A DNA stretch of 64,000 bases from Frigoribacterium sp. PvP032. GTDB lineage: Bacteria; Actinomycetota; Actinomycetes; Actinomycetales; Microbacteriaceae. The notes below the pieces were generated by a model. It did not search any database and was not told where the DNA came from. It saw only the letters and a program-made list of their open reading frames with translations. Of the stretch, positions 33,734 through 41,900 are shown piece by piece. The first letter of the stretch is position 1; each line of letters opens with the position of its first letter. The stretch lies in the NCBI RefSeq assembly GCF_017833035.1, contig NZ_JAFIBM010000001.1:2811762-2875761 (forward strand). Direction: 5' to 3'. Both the position numbers and the translations under genes were made by a program.

Positions 33734-34645
33734 TCATTCGGTGAGGTCGCGGGTGCGGTTGGTGCGCCACTGCACGACGGTGAACGCCAGCGTGACGACG
33801 AGGATCACGACGCCGAGCGCGGCGCCGTAGCCCTGCTCGCGGATCTGGAAGCCGTTGCGGTAGGCGTAGGTGCCGAGCACCGACGTGGAGTAGCCGGGGC
33901 CGCCGCCCGTGAGCACGAAGACGAGGTCGAAGACCTGGAACGACGCGATCACGTTGAGCACCAGAAGGAAGAACGTCGACGGCCCGACGAGCGGCACGGT
34001 GATGGAGCGGAAGCGCTGCCAGGCACCGGCGCCGTCGAGCTCGGCGGCCTCGTGGAGCTCGGGCGAGACGGACTGGAGGCCCGCCAGGTAGATGATCATG
34101 TTGAGGCCGACGCGCAGCCAGATCATCGTGACGATGACCGAGACCATCGCGAACGCGCCGTCAGACTGCCACGGCACCGCCCCGAGCCCGAGGGCGCGCA
34201 GCACCTTGTTGACGAGGCCGTTCGCCTCGGTGAACAGGATGACGGCGATCATCGCGCTGGCGACGCCCGAGATGACCATCGGGAGCACGAGCATGGTGCG
34301 CCAGGTACGTCGCGCGGGCAGGACGCCGTCGAGCAGGACTGCGAGCCCCAGTCCCAGCGCCATCTCGACCGGCACGGTGACCACGGTGAAGAGCACCGTG
34401 TTGCCGAGCGTCTGCCAGAAGACGGGGTCGGCGACCATGCGGGCGTAGTTGGCGCCGCCCACCCACTCGGGGTCGCCGAAGCCGCGGGTCTCCTGGAACG
34501 ACAGCTGCACGGCCCAGAGGATGGGCACGAGGAGGAACACCGACAACAGCACCAGGTTCGGCCCGATGAAGGCCCAGCCGACCAGGTTCTCCCGGAGGCG
34601 GGCGGCGCGTCGTCCGGGACGGCGCGCACCCGACAGCGCGGTCAT
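33734..34645 (-). CDS. Sugar ABC transporter permease (MalF/CUT1 type)
   Basis: Partner permease of 303 residues. It starts ENLVGWAFIGPNLVLLSVFLL and carries the EAA loop ELHEAAELDGAGAWQRFRSI and the C-terminal TGGGPGYSTSVLGTYAYRNG typical of MalF-like proteins. Its ATG overlaps the stop of the binding-protein gene (TGATG), and 13 bases separate it from the next permease. Confidence 0.9.
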   Translation of the reverse strand: MTALSGARRPGRRAARLRENLVGWAFIGPNLVLLSVFLLVPILWAVQLSFQETRGFGDPEWVGGANYARMVADPVFWQTLGNTVLFTVVTVPVEMALGLGLAVLLDGVLPARRTWRTMLVLPMVISGVASAMIAVILFTEANGLVNKVLRALGLGAVPWQSDGAFAMVSVIVTMIWLRVGLNMIIYLAGLQSVSPELHEAAELDGAGAWQRFRSITVPLVGPSTFFLLVLNVIASFQVFDLVFVLTGGGPGYSTSVLGTYAYRNGFQIREQGYGAALGVVILVVTLAFTVVQWRTNRTRDLTE

Positions 34646-35937
34646 CAGTCGGTGGCCTGGCCGACGGCCTCGTCGATGGCGCTCAGGGTGTCGTCGACCG
34701 ACTGCCCCTGCGTGAACGCCGCCTCGAGCTGGTCCTGCATCGCGACGGTGATCTCGGCCAGGTACGGCGAGGTCAGCTGCTTGACGTCGCTCGGCTCGAT
34801 CGTCGTGGCCTGGTCGACGAAGACCGGCATCACGTCGGGACGCACGGCGAAGTCGATGGACGAGGCGTCGATGTCGGTCCGGGTCGGCAGCTCGTTGGTC
34901 GCGGCGCAGAACTCGGTCATCGCGTCGGCGGAGGCCATGAAGTTCAGGAACTCGGTCGCGAGCTCGCCCTGGTCGGTGTCGGCCGTCGCGACGAGGGCGT
35001 TGCCGCCGAGGTCCGTGGCCCCGCGCTCGTCGACCGGCATCGGCACGGCCGTCCAGTCGAAGTCGGTGTCCGCGAGCTCGGGCACGAGGAACGACCCGAC
35101 GAACGCCATGGCCGTCGTCTGCTCGCTGAACTCCGTGTCGGCGTACGACGTCGACTTCACGCTGCTGCTCGGCGCCACCCACCCCTGCTCGAAGAACGAC
35201 TGGGTGAAGCCGAGCGCCTCTGCCGCCTCGGGAGAGTCGATCTCGCTCGTCGTCCCGTCGTCGGCGAGCAGGGCGCCGCCGGCCTGGAACAGCCAGCTGA
35301 GCCAGCGGGGCGTGCCGCCCTGCTGCCAGTTCACCCCGAACGGGTACTGGTCGGCGGGGAGGGTCGCACGGAGCTTCGTCGCGACCTCGCCGAACTCGTC
35401 CCACGTCCAGGCGTCCGCCTGGCTCGTCGGCAGGTCGGTGACGCCGGCCGCGGCGAGCAGCTCGGTGTTCACGAGCAGCGCCGAGACGTCGGTCTGGTGC
35501 GGGACCCCGTAGGGCGCTCCGTCGTACGAGACGGCCTCGAGCATCGCCGGCTGGAACTGGTCCTCGTCGTCGATCTGGCCCGTGAGGTCGAGCAGCTGGC
35601 CCTGGCTCGAGTAGACGCCGAGGTTGCCGTAGTCGACCCGGAAGACGTCGGGGGCGTCGCCCGTCGAGAGCTGCGCGTCGATGTTGGAGAACATCTGGTC
35701 GTAGGGCACGACGTTGAGGTCGACGGTGGCGCCGTCGTGCTCGCTCTCGAACTGGGCGACGAGCTTCTCGAAGCTGTCCTGCTCGGACTCGCTGGCCCAG
35801 GTCGTGAAGGTCAGTGCGCCGTCGGCGTCGTCGTCGCCGCCGCCCGTGAAGCCGCTGCAGCCCGAGAGGCCGGCGGCGAGGGCGAGGGTGGCCGCGGCGG
35901 CGGCGGTCGTGCGTCGGGTGGTGCGTCGGGTCGTCAT
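34645..35937 (-). CDS. Sugar ABC transporter substrate-binding lipoprotein
   Basis: A family 1 extracellular binding protein of 430 residues. The signal peptide is Arg/Thr-rich with lipobox LSGC (residues about 24-27). The mature protein begins TFTTWASESEQDSFEKLVAQF and contains DAPDVFRVDYGN and PYGVPHQTDVSALLVN, typical of CUT1 sugar-binding proteins. Trp-rich segments (WTWDEF, NWQQGGTPRWLSWLF) suggest stacking on a sugar ring. The ATG overlaps the phosphotransferase stop (ATGA). Confidence 0.9.
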   Translation of the reverse strand: MTTRRTTRRTTAAAAATLALAAGLSGCSGFTGGGDDDADGALTFTTWASESEQDSFEKLVAQFESEHDGATVDLNVVPYDQMFSNIDAQLSTGDAPDVFRVDYGNLGVYSSQGQLLDLTGQIDDEDQFQPAMLEAVSYDGAPYGVPHQTDVSALLVNTELLAAAGVTDLPTSQADAWTWDEFGEVATKLRATLPADQYPFGVNWQQGGTPRWLSWLFQAGGALLADDGTTSEIDSPEAAEALGFTQSFFEQGWVAPSSSVKSTSYADTEFSEQTTAMAFVGSFLVPELADTDFDWTAVPMPVDERGATDLGGNALVATADTDQGELATEFLNFMASADAMTEFCAATNELPTRTDIDASSIDFAVRPDVMPVFVDQATTIEPSDVKQLTSPYLAEITVAMQDQLEAAFTQGQSVDDTLSAIDEAVGQATD

Positions 35938-37040
35938 GTGCGTTCTCCTGGCGTCGGTGCGGTGCTGATCCGTGCTGTGGTGATCGGTGCCGGCGTGGGG
36001 CGGGCCAGCCGTTCCTCGACCAGCGACACGAGTCCGCGGGGCCCGAGCAGGTCGTCGAGACCGGCTCGTACCCCGACGGGGTCGCCGTCGTGCTGCGGAG
36101 AGTGTGCTCCCTCCAGGGCCGAGAAGACCGCCGTGACGTCCTCGAGTGCGCGGACGCAGCCGAAGCGCGTGATGCGGTCGTCGTCGAGCCGCACGTCGTC
36201 GCCGTACCCCGCCCGGAAGGCGGCACGGTGCTCCGGCTCGACCGGCAGGCCGGGGAGCACGCCGAGCTCGACGAGCACGAGGTCGACCTCACGCGGCGCG
36301 ACCGTGGCCTCGTCGAGGTCGATGAGCCAGGGGCGGCCGGCAGGGTCGACCACGACGTTGCCGAGGTGGGGGTCGCCGTGGCAGGACACGCGGGTGGTCG
36401 TGCTCCGCGCCTCCTTCAGGTGCAGGGCGGTGGTCTCCAGGCGACGCAGCCGGTCGCGGTGGGCGTGCCACAGCTCGGCCAGCTCGGGGTCGACCCCTGG
36501 CGCCTGGCTCGCGCCGACGAAGCGGGCGTCGAGGTCGCGGAGGCGCACGCGGGCCCGTCGGCCCGTCCGCTTGACGCCGGCGCGCAGCGGGGCGACGGCC
36601 GAGGGAGGCGGCTGGTCGTGCACCCGGCGCACGACGGCCCCCAGCTCGGTCCACTGGTCGAGGTCGAGACCGCGGCCCTCTTCTGCGGCGTCGTCGCCGA
36701 GTATCCAGGGCGAGACCGAGACGAGCAGGCCGTCGCGCTCGGCCCAGTGGTCGCCTGCCCGTGTGGGCAAGGGGGCGACGACGCCGGAGTCGGGACCGAG
36801 GGCGGCGGCGAGCGCGAGGCCGAACCGGCAGTCGCGCCGGGTCGCCTTCACGGCCCATTCGCCGCCCGAGCGGTCGCGGACCTGCCAGACGGCCGCGTCG
36901 GGGTCGAGCCCGCCCACGATCAGCAGCTCGTCGACGACGTCGAGCCCCCACGCGTCGAGGGAGGGCGGCGCCGAGGCAGGCGGCAGGGACGACGGCAGGG
37001 GCGACGGCTGTGACGGGAGCGTCGGGTGAACGGCTGACAC
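35934..37040 (-). CDS. APH-family small-molecule phosphotransferase
   Basis: An aminoglycoside-phosphotransferase-fold kinase of 368 residues: catalytic CHGDPHLGNVVVD and the metal-binding WLIDLDEATVAP are clear, and WAVKATRR provides the ATP-binding Lys. In this place, first in a sugar ABC operon and overlapping its binding-protein gene by four bases, it is more likely a kinase for the imported sugar or amino sugar than an antibiotic-resistance enzyme; this is an inference. GTG 37040 has GATGAT six bases upstream. The palindrome array begins 162 bases upstream of the start. Confidence 0.8.
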   Translation of the reverse strand: MSAVHPTLPSQPSPLPSSLPPASAPPSLDAWGLDVVDELLIVGGLDPDAAVWQVRDRSGGEWAVKATRRDCRFGLALAAALGPDSGVVAPLPTRAGDHWAERDGLLVSVSPWILGDDAAEEGRGLDLDQWTELGAVVRRVHDQPPPSAVAPLRAGVKRTGRRARVRLRDLDARFVGASQAPGVDPELAELWHAHRDRLRRLETTALHLKEARSTTTRVSCHGDPHLGNVVVDPAGRPWLIDLDEATVAPREVDLVLVELGVLPGLPVEPEHRAAFRAGYGDDVRLDDDRITRFGCVRALEDVTAVFSALEGAHSPQHDGDPVGVRAGLDDLLGPRGLVSLVEERLARPTPAPITTARISTAPTPGERT

Positions 37041-37201
37041 CGGCTCATCATCGTCCGGACCGCCGACATCGGCCCGCGCCCGATGCAGGACACTCGGCCC
37101 TGGGCCACTCGGTCGGCACCGGGAAGGGACTTCGCTGCTTCGAGACTGCCCCGTGGCCCTGGAGTGTCGTGGGAGGGGAGGGGACTCGCTGCTGAGCCTG
37201 A

Positions 37202-37475
37202 TCCGTCACGAGACGGATAAGCGTGCCCTCGGACCTCAGCGGCTCGCAGCCTGATCCGTCACGAGACGGAACACGACCAGGGCACCCCTGCCTGATCCGT
37301 CACGAGACGGAACACGGCCAGGGCACCCCTGCCTGATCCGTCACGAGACGGAACACGACCAGGGCACCCCTGCCTGATCCGTCACGAGACGGAACACGAC
37401 CAGGGCACCCCTGCCTGATCCGTCACGAGACGGAACACGGCCAGGGCACCCCAGCCTGATCCGTCACGAGACGGA
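37202..37475. repeat. Seven-site palindrome array with 41-bp period
   Basis: TCCGTCACGAGACGGA occurs identically at 37202, 37255, 37296, 37337, 37378, 37419 and 37460; the last six are exactly 41 bases apart and the first two 53. Between sites 2 and 7 each unit also has CAGGGCACCCCTG (37278, 37319, 37360, 37401; CAGGGCACCCCAG at 37442), a second inverted repeat centred about two helical turns from the first. The array lies between the stop of the ArsR-like gene (37493) and the start of the phosphotransferase-ABC operon (37040) and fills the larger part of that 452-base gap. From 37041 to 37190 nothing further is seen. Confidence 0.95.
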
Positions 37476-37492
37476 GCACGGACAGGGCCGCG

Positions 37493-38119
37493 TCAGTCGA
37501 GGTCGCTGCTGCCGTCGGCGTCGTCGCTCCAGTGGCTCCGGCCGACGCCGCGGGCACTGAGGTCGAGTCCGTTGCGTCCCCGCCTGGCGTCCCGTGGTGG
37601 CGGCACCGGATCGCCCGGCTCCCTCAGGACGACGTCGCCCGACCGGATCCGTCGAGCCATGACGGCAGGACCGGCGCCCAGCTCTCGGCATGACGTGCCC
37701 TCGTCCCAGGCACTCCGTAGCTCGTCGAGGCCGGCGCCGACGAGATCGAGCCAGTCGTCGCGCAGGTGGTACCAACGCCGGGGACCGTCCTGCTCGACGA
37801 CGACGAAGCCCGATTCGAGGAGAACCCCGAGGTGCTGGGACACGCTCGACCACCCCACGGCGCGTCGCTCGTGCAGGATGCTCGCGAGGTCGCCCGACGT
37901 CTGCCGACCGATCGCGAGCACCGCCACCAGTTCTCGCCTCGTCACGTCGCCGAGGACCTCGAACGGGTGCATCGCCCGTGCTCCAGCCGAGCGGCGACGC
38001 GGGCGTCCACGACGCGCCGTGGACGACGCGTCGCGGCCGTCCTGCTCGTGGCCGGGCGGCCCGTCGTCGCGGCGAGGGGCCGCGTCGGCGTCGAGAGCAG
38101 GACGGTTCAGGTCGTCCAT
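37493..38119 (-). CDS. ArsR-like winged-helix regulator, probable binder of the array
   Basis: The central part (AMHPFEVLGDVTRRELVAVL, then ...SGDLASIL, WSSVSQHLGVLLESGFVVVE, RRWYHLRDDW) is an ArsR-type winged helix at residues about 49-125. The flanks are long, charged and probably disordered. No metal-binding Cys pair is seen, so it is not a classic metal sensor. GGAG eight bases before ATG 38119 is itself part of one copy of the palindrome at 38126-38141, and another copy lies at 38179-38194. The seven-copy array starts 18 bases after the stop. Autoregulation and control of the downstream ABC operon are inferred from this layout. Confidence 0.8.
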   Translation of the reverse strand: MDDLNRPALDADAAPRRDDGPPGHEQDGRDASSTARRGRPRRRSAGARAMHPFEVLGDVTRRELVAVLAIGRQTSGDLASILHERRAVGWSSVSQHLGVLLESGFVVVEQDGPRRWYHLRDDWLDLVGAGLDELRSAWDEGTSCRELGAGPAVMARRIRSGDVVLREPGDPVPPPRDARRGRNGLDLSARGVGRSHWSDDADGSSDLD

Positions 38120-38125
38120 GTTCGC

Positions 38126-38194
38126 TCCGTCTCATGACGGATCAGCAGTCGCGGCACGACCGCCCGCGGCACGTTCGCTCCGTCTCGTGACGGA
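38126..38194. promoter_or_regulatory. Two operator-like palindromes in the ArsR-like gene's promoter
   Basis: On the minus strand TCCGTCACGAGACGGA (38179-38194) and TCCGTCATGAGACGGA (38126-38141) are 53 bases apart, the same distance as the first two sites of the array. Both are followed by GCGAAC and then GTG or ATG. The site nearest the gene contains the Shine-Dalgarno GGAG, so a bound protein would block translation initiation or transcription. Confidence 0.85.
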
Positions 38195-38276
38195 ACAGCC
38201 AGAGCGCGTTCACACCCCCACTGCGCAGAGCCCACAGGACGCCGTGGCAGCGCGCCGACGGAGAGGACGCCCTGCC

Positions 38277-38822
38277 TCACTCTGCGGCGAACGGCGAGCC
38301 CGGCTGCCCGAGCGTGCCCTCGGCCACCCGTCGCGCGTGGCGGCGCCCGGCCTCGGACGCGCGGAACTCGTCGACGCCCCGCAGGCCTGACCGGCGGCCG
38401 TCGCGCGCGGCCCAGGCGGCCTCGAGCGCGTCGACGAGGTCCTGCTCCTGCTGCGCGTCGCCGGCGTCGCGCACCTCGGAGACCGCCTCCGCGAGCGCGT
38501 CGAGCAGCTCGCACGACCGCCGCTCGGCGACCGAGAGCACCGTCTCGGCCCCTGCCGCCGCACCCGGCGGCGGCTCGCTCGCCTCGACGAACCCTGACGC
38601 GACCAGCAGCGCGACACGCGACGCGACGAACGCGGGGCCGCCGGCCGAGGGCCCGAGCCGTCGCGACACCTCCGCCACGAGCTGCGAGGCCGCGCGGGTG
38701 CCGTGCTCGAGCACGTCGAGCACGCAGACGCAGAGCGGGTCGCTCATGACGGCGAGCGGGGAGGCCGCCCCGAGGGCGACGGCGGACGGGGAGGCGGCGA
38801 GGAGGCGGTTCGTGAGGGTCAT
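38277..38822 (-). CDS. Second, divergent ArsR-like protein
   Basis: This 181-residue frame has the same plan as its downstream neighbour: SPLAVMSDPLCVCVLDVLEHG aligns by eye with HPFEVLGDVTRRELVAVL, and FVASRVALLVASGFVEASEP aligns with SSVSQHLGVLLESGFVVVEQ. It thus seems a paralogous winged-helix protein with a diverged recognition helix. The C-terminal half is a charged helix (LLDALAEAVSEVRDAGDAQQ) that could dimerise. The distance to the next gene is 157 bases with both operators between. ATG 38822 is chosen; ATG 38747 is possible. Confidence 0.6.
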   Translation of the reverse strand: MTLTNRLLAASPSAVALGAASPLAVMSDPLCVCVLDVLEHGTRAASQLVAEVSRRLGPSAGGPAFVASRVALLVASGFVEASEPPPGAAAGAETVLSVAERRSCELLDALAEAVSEVRDAGDAQQEQDLVDALEAAWAARDGRRSGLRGVDEFRASEAGRRHARRVAEGTLGQPGSPFAAE

Positions 38823-38826
38823 GGGA

Positions 38827-38845
38827 GCGAGGCTGCCTGCCTCGC
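38827..38845. promoter_or_regulatory. Inverted repeat before the second ArsR-like gene
   Basis: GCGAGGC (38827-38833) and GCCTCGC (38839-38845) are separated by five bases and lie just before the start at 38822. This could be an operator; its sequence is unrelated to the array palindrome. Confidence 0.4.
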
Positions 38846-38920
38846 CGGCCCGCGCCTCCTCGGGTCGACCGCGACTGGGGACGAAGCCGTGGACGTGAGC
38901 CCACGGGGAGGGACCACTGC

Positions 38921-38953
38921 GGGGAGCGCTCCCCAGCCCGGGCGGCTTACGAT
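38921..38953 (+). promoter_or_regulatory. hrpA promoter with a CebR/CelR-like palindrome
   Basis: GGGGAGCGCTCCCC at 38921-38934 is a perfect 14-base palindrome differing only at the ends from TGGGAGCGCTCCCA, the published operator of CebR/CelR, LacI-family regulators of cellulose genes. TACGAT at 38948-38953 is the likely -10, nine bases before the hrpA ATG, with GGAGG between. Confidence 0.45.
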
Positions 38954-38962
38954 GGAGGGCTC

Positions 38963-41900
38963 ATGTCGCCCACCATCACCTATCCCCCCGAGCTGCCGGT
39001 CAGCCAGAGACGCGACGACATCGCCGCCGCGATCCGTGACCACCAGGTCGTCATCGTCGCGGGGTCGACCGGCTCGGGCAAGACGACGCAGCTGCCGAAG
39101 ATCTGCCTCGAGCTCGGCCGCACGAGCATCGGGCACACGCAGCCGCGCCGCATCGCCGCGCGCACCATCAGCGAGCGCATCGCTGAGGAGCTCGGCGAGG
39201 AGGTCGGCGGGCTCGTCGGCTACCAGGTCCGGTTCACGGACAAGGTCGGCGCCGACACGCAGATCAAGCTGATGACCGACGGCATCCTGCTGAACGAGAT
39301 CCACTTCGACCGCGAGCTGAAGCGCTACGACACGATCATCATCGACGAGGCCCACGAGCGCAGCCTCACCATCGACTTCCTGCTCGGGTACCTGAAGCAG
39401 CTGCTGCCCCGGCGCCCCGACCTCAAGCTGATCATCACGAGCGCGACGATCGACCCCGAGTCGTTCTCGCAGCACTTCGACGGTGCGCCCATCGTCGAGG
39501 TCTCAGGCCGCACCTACCCGGTCGAGATCCGGTACCGGCCGCTCGTCGCCGACGACAGCACGGCCGACGACGACCGCGACGTCGACGACCTGGACGGTCT
39601 CGATCTCGACGACGCCCCGGCCCCGGCTCGCCAGGCTGCGCGACGCGACGACTCACGCCGTGACGACGGACGCCGGCGTGGCGAGCCCGGCCGCCCCGGC
39701 GCCGCGGCCCGACGGGCGAAGGAGGCGCAGGCCGGCGACCCGAGGCAGCGCGCCGACGACAAGGACTACCTGCAGGGCATCAACGAGGCCCTCGACGAGC
39801 TGGCCGGGGAGAGCTCGGGCGACGTGCTCGTGTTCCTCAGCGGCGAGAACGAGATCCGCGACGCGGAGGACGCGATCCGGGCGCGGAACCTGCCGCAGAC
39901 GGAGGTGCTGCCGCTCTACGGCCGCCTCAGCGCCGCCGACCAGCACCGCGTCTTCCAGCCGAGCTCGACCGCGGGCACCAGACGTCGCATCGTCCTCGCG
40001 ACGAACGTCGCCGAGACCAGCCTCACCGTGCCGGGCATCAAGTACGTGATCGACGCCGGCACCGCGCGCATCAGCCGTTACTCGACGCGCGCCAAGGTGC
40101 AGCGCCTCCCGATCGAGGCGATCTCGCAGGCGAGCGCGAACCAGCGCTCGGGCCGGTCGGGCCGCACGAGCGACGGCATCGCGATCCGGCTCTACAGCGA
40201 GACCGACTTCGAGAAGCGCGACGAGTTCACCGAGCCCGAGATCCTCCGCACGAACCTCGCCGCCGTCATCCTCCAGATGATCTCGCTCGGCCTCGGCGAC
40301 ATCGCGGCGTTCCCGTTCCTCCAGCCGCCCGACAGTCGCGGCATCAAGGACGGCCTCGACCTGCTGCGCGAGCTCGGCGCCGTGACGCAGGGCGGCCAGA
40401 TCACCCGCGTCGGCAAGCAGCTGACACGCCTGCCGATCGACCCGCGCCTCGCCCGCATGGCCGTCGAGTCGAAGGTGCACGGCACCACCCGCGAGGTGCT
40501 CGCGATCGTCGCGGCGCTGAGCATCCAGGATCCCCGCGAACGTCCGCTCGAGCGTCGTGCCCAGGCCGACGAGGCGCACGCCCGCTTCAAGGACCCGCAG
40601 GGCGACTTCATGACCCTGCTCAACCTCTGGAACCACCTGGAGGACAAGAAGGACGAGCTCACCGGCAACGCCTTCAAGCGCCTCTGCCGCGACGAGTTCC
40701 TCAACTACCTGCGCGTGCGCGAGTGGCAGGACGTCTACCGGCAGCTGCTGCGCGCGGCGAAGCCCCTCGGCCTGCACGTCGGCGAGCGCAGCACGAACCC
40801 CGACGGCGTGCACCGCAGCCTGCTCGCCGGCCTGCTCAGCCAGATCGGACTGCTCGACCCGCAGAAGAAGGACTACGTCGGCGCCCGGCAGACGCGGTTC
40901 CTCGTGTTCCCCGGCAGCTCGCTCGCGAAGAAGCAGCCCGCCGCGATCATGAGCGCCGAGCTCGTCGAGACGAGCCGCCTGTTCGCCCGCGTCAACGGCG
41001 CCATCGACCCTGCCTGGGCCGAGCCGCTCGCCCCCGACCTCGTGAAGCGCAGCTACGGCGAGCCGCACTGGGAGAAGAAGCAGGGCTCGGTCGTCGCCTA
41101 CGAGCGCGTGACGCTCTACGGCGTCCCGATCGTGCCCAGGAGGCGCATCCAGTTCTCCCGGATCGACCCCGGCTACGCCCGTGAGCTCTTCATCCGGCAC
41201 GCGCTCGTCGAGGGCGACTGGGAGAGCCGCCAGTCGTTCGAGAAGGCCAACCAGCAGCTGATCCGCGAGCTCACCGAGGTGGAGGAGCGCACCCGCCGTC
41301 GCGACATCCTCGTCGACGGCGACGCCGCGTTCGAGTTCTTCCAGCGTCGTGTGCCGGCCGAGGTCACGAGCACCCGCGACTTCGAGGGCTGGTGGCGCAG
41401 GGCGAAGCAGGAGACCCCCGACCTCCTCACCATGACCGCGGCCGACCTGCTCGGCGAGGACGAGCCCGACGTCGACGAGGCCGGGTTCCCGAGCACGTGG
41501 CGGCAGGGCGACCAGACGCTCACCCTGCGCTACAAGTTCGAGCCGGGTGCCGACGACGACGGCGTGACGGTGGTCGTGCCCCTGCCGCTCTTGGCGCGCC
41601 TCCGGCCGGCCGGGTTCGACTGGCAGGTGCCTGGACTCCGCGACGAGCTGGTCACCTCGCTGATCAAGTCGCTTCCGAAGCAGATCCGCAAGAACGTCGT
41701 CCCCGCCGCCGACTGGGCGTCGAAGATCACCGCCGAGCTGCCGGCCGAGCCCCCGCACGACGTCGCGGAGTCGTTCACCGCGACCCTCGCCTCCGTCATC
41801 AAGAAGCTGACGTACACGCCCGTCGACGCCGCCGACTTCGATCTCGAACGGGTGCCCGCGCACCTGCGCGTGACGTGGGCGGTCGTCGACGAGCGCGGTC

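Noticed and set aside
35934-37040. Antibiotic-resistance gene
   Set aside because: The fold is APH-like, but the operon with a sugar transporter and the lack of close resemblance to known resistance enzymes make that reading weak.
37202-37475. CRISPR array
   Set aside because: The period is regular, but the sequence between repeats is itself repeated instead of unique, the repeat is a short palindrome, and no cas gene is near.
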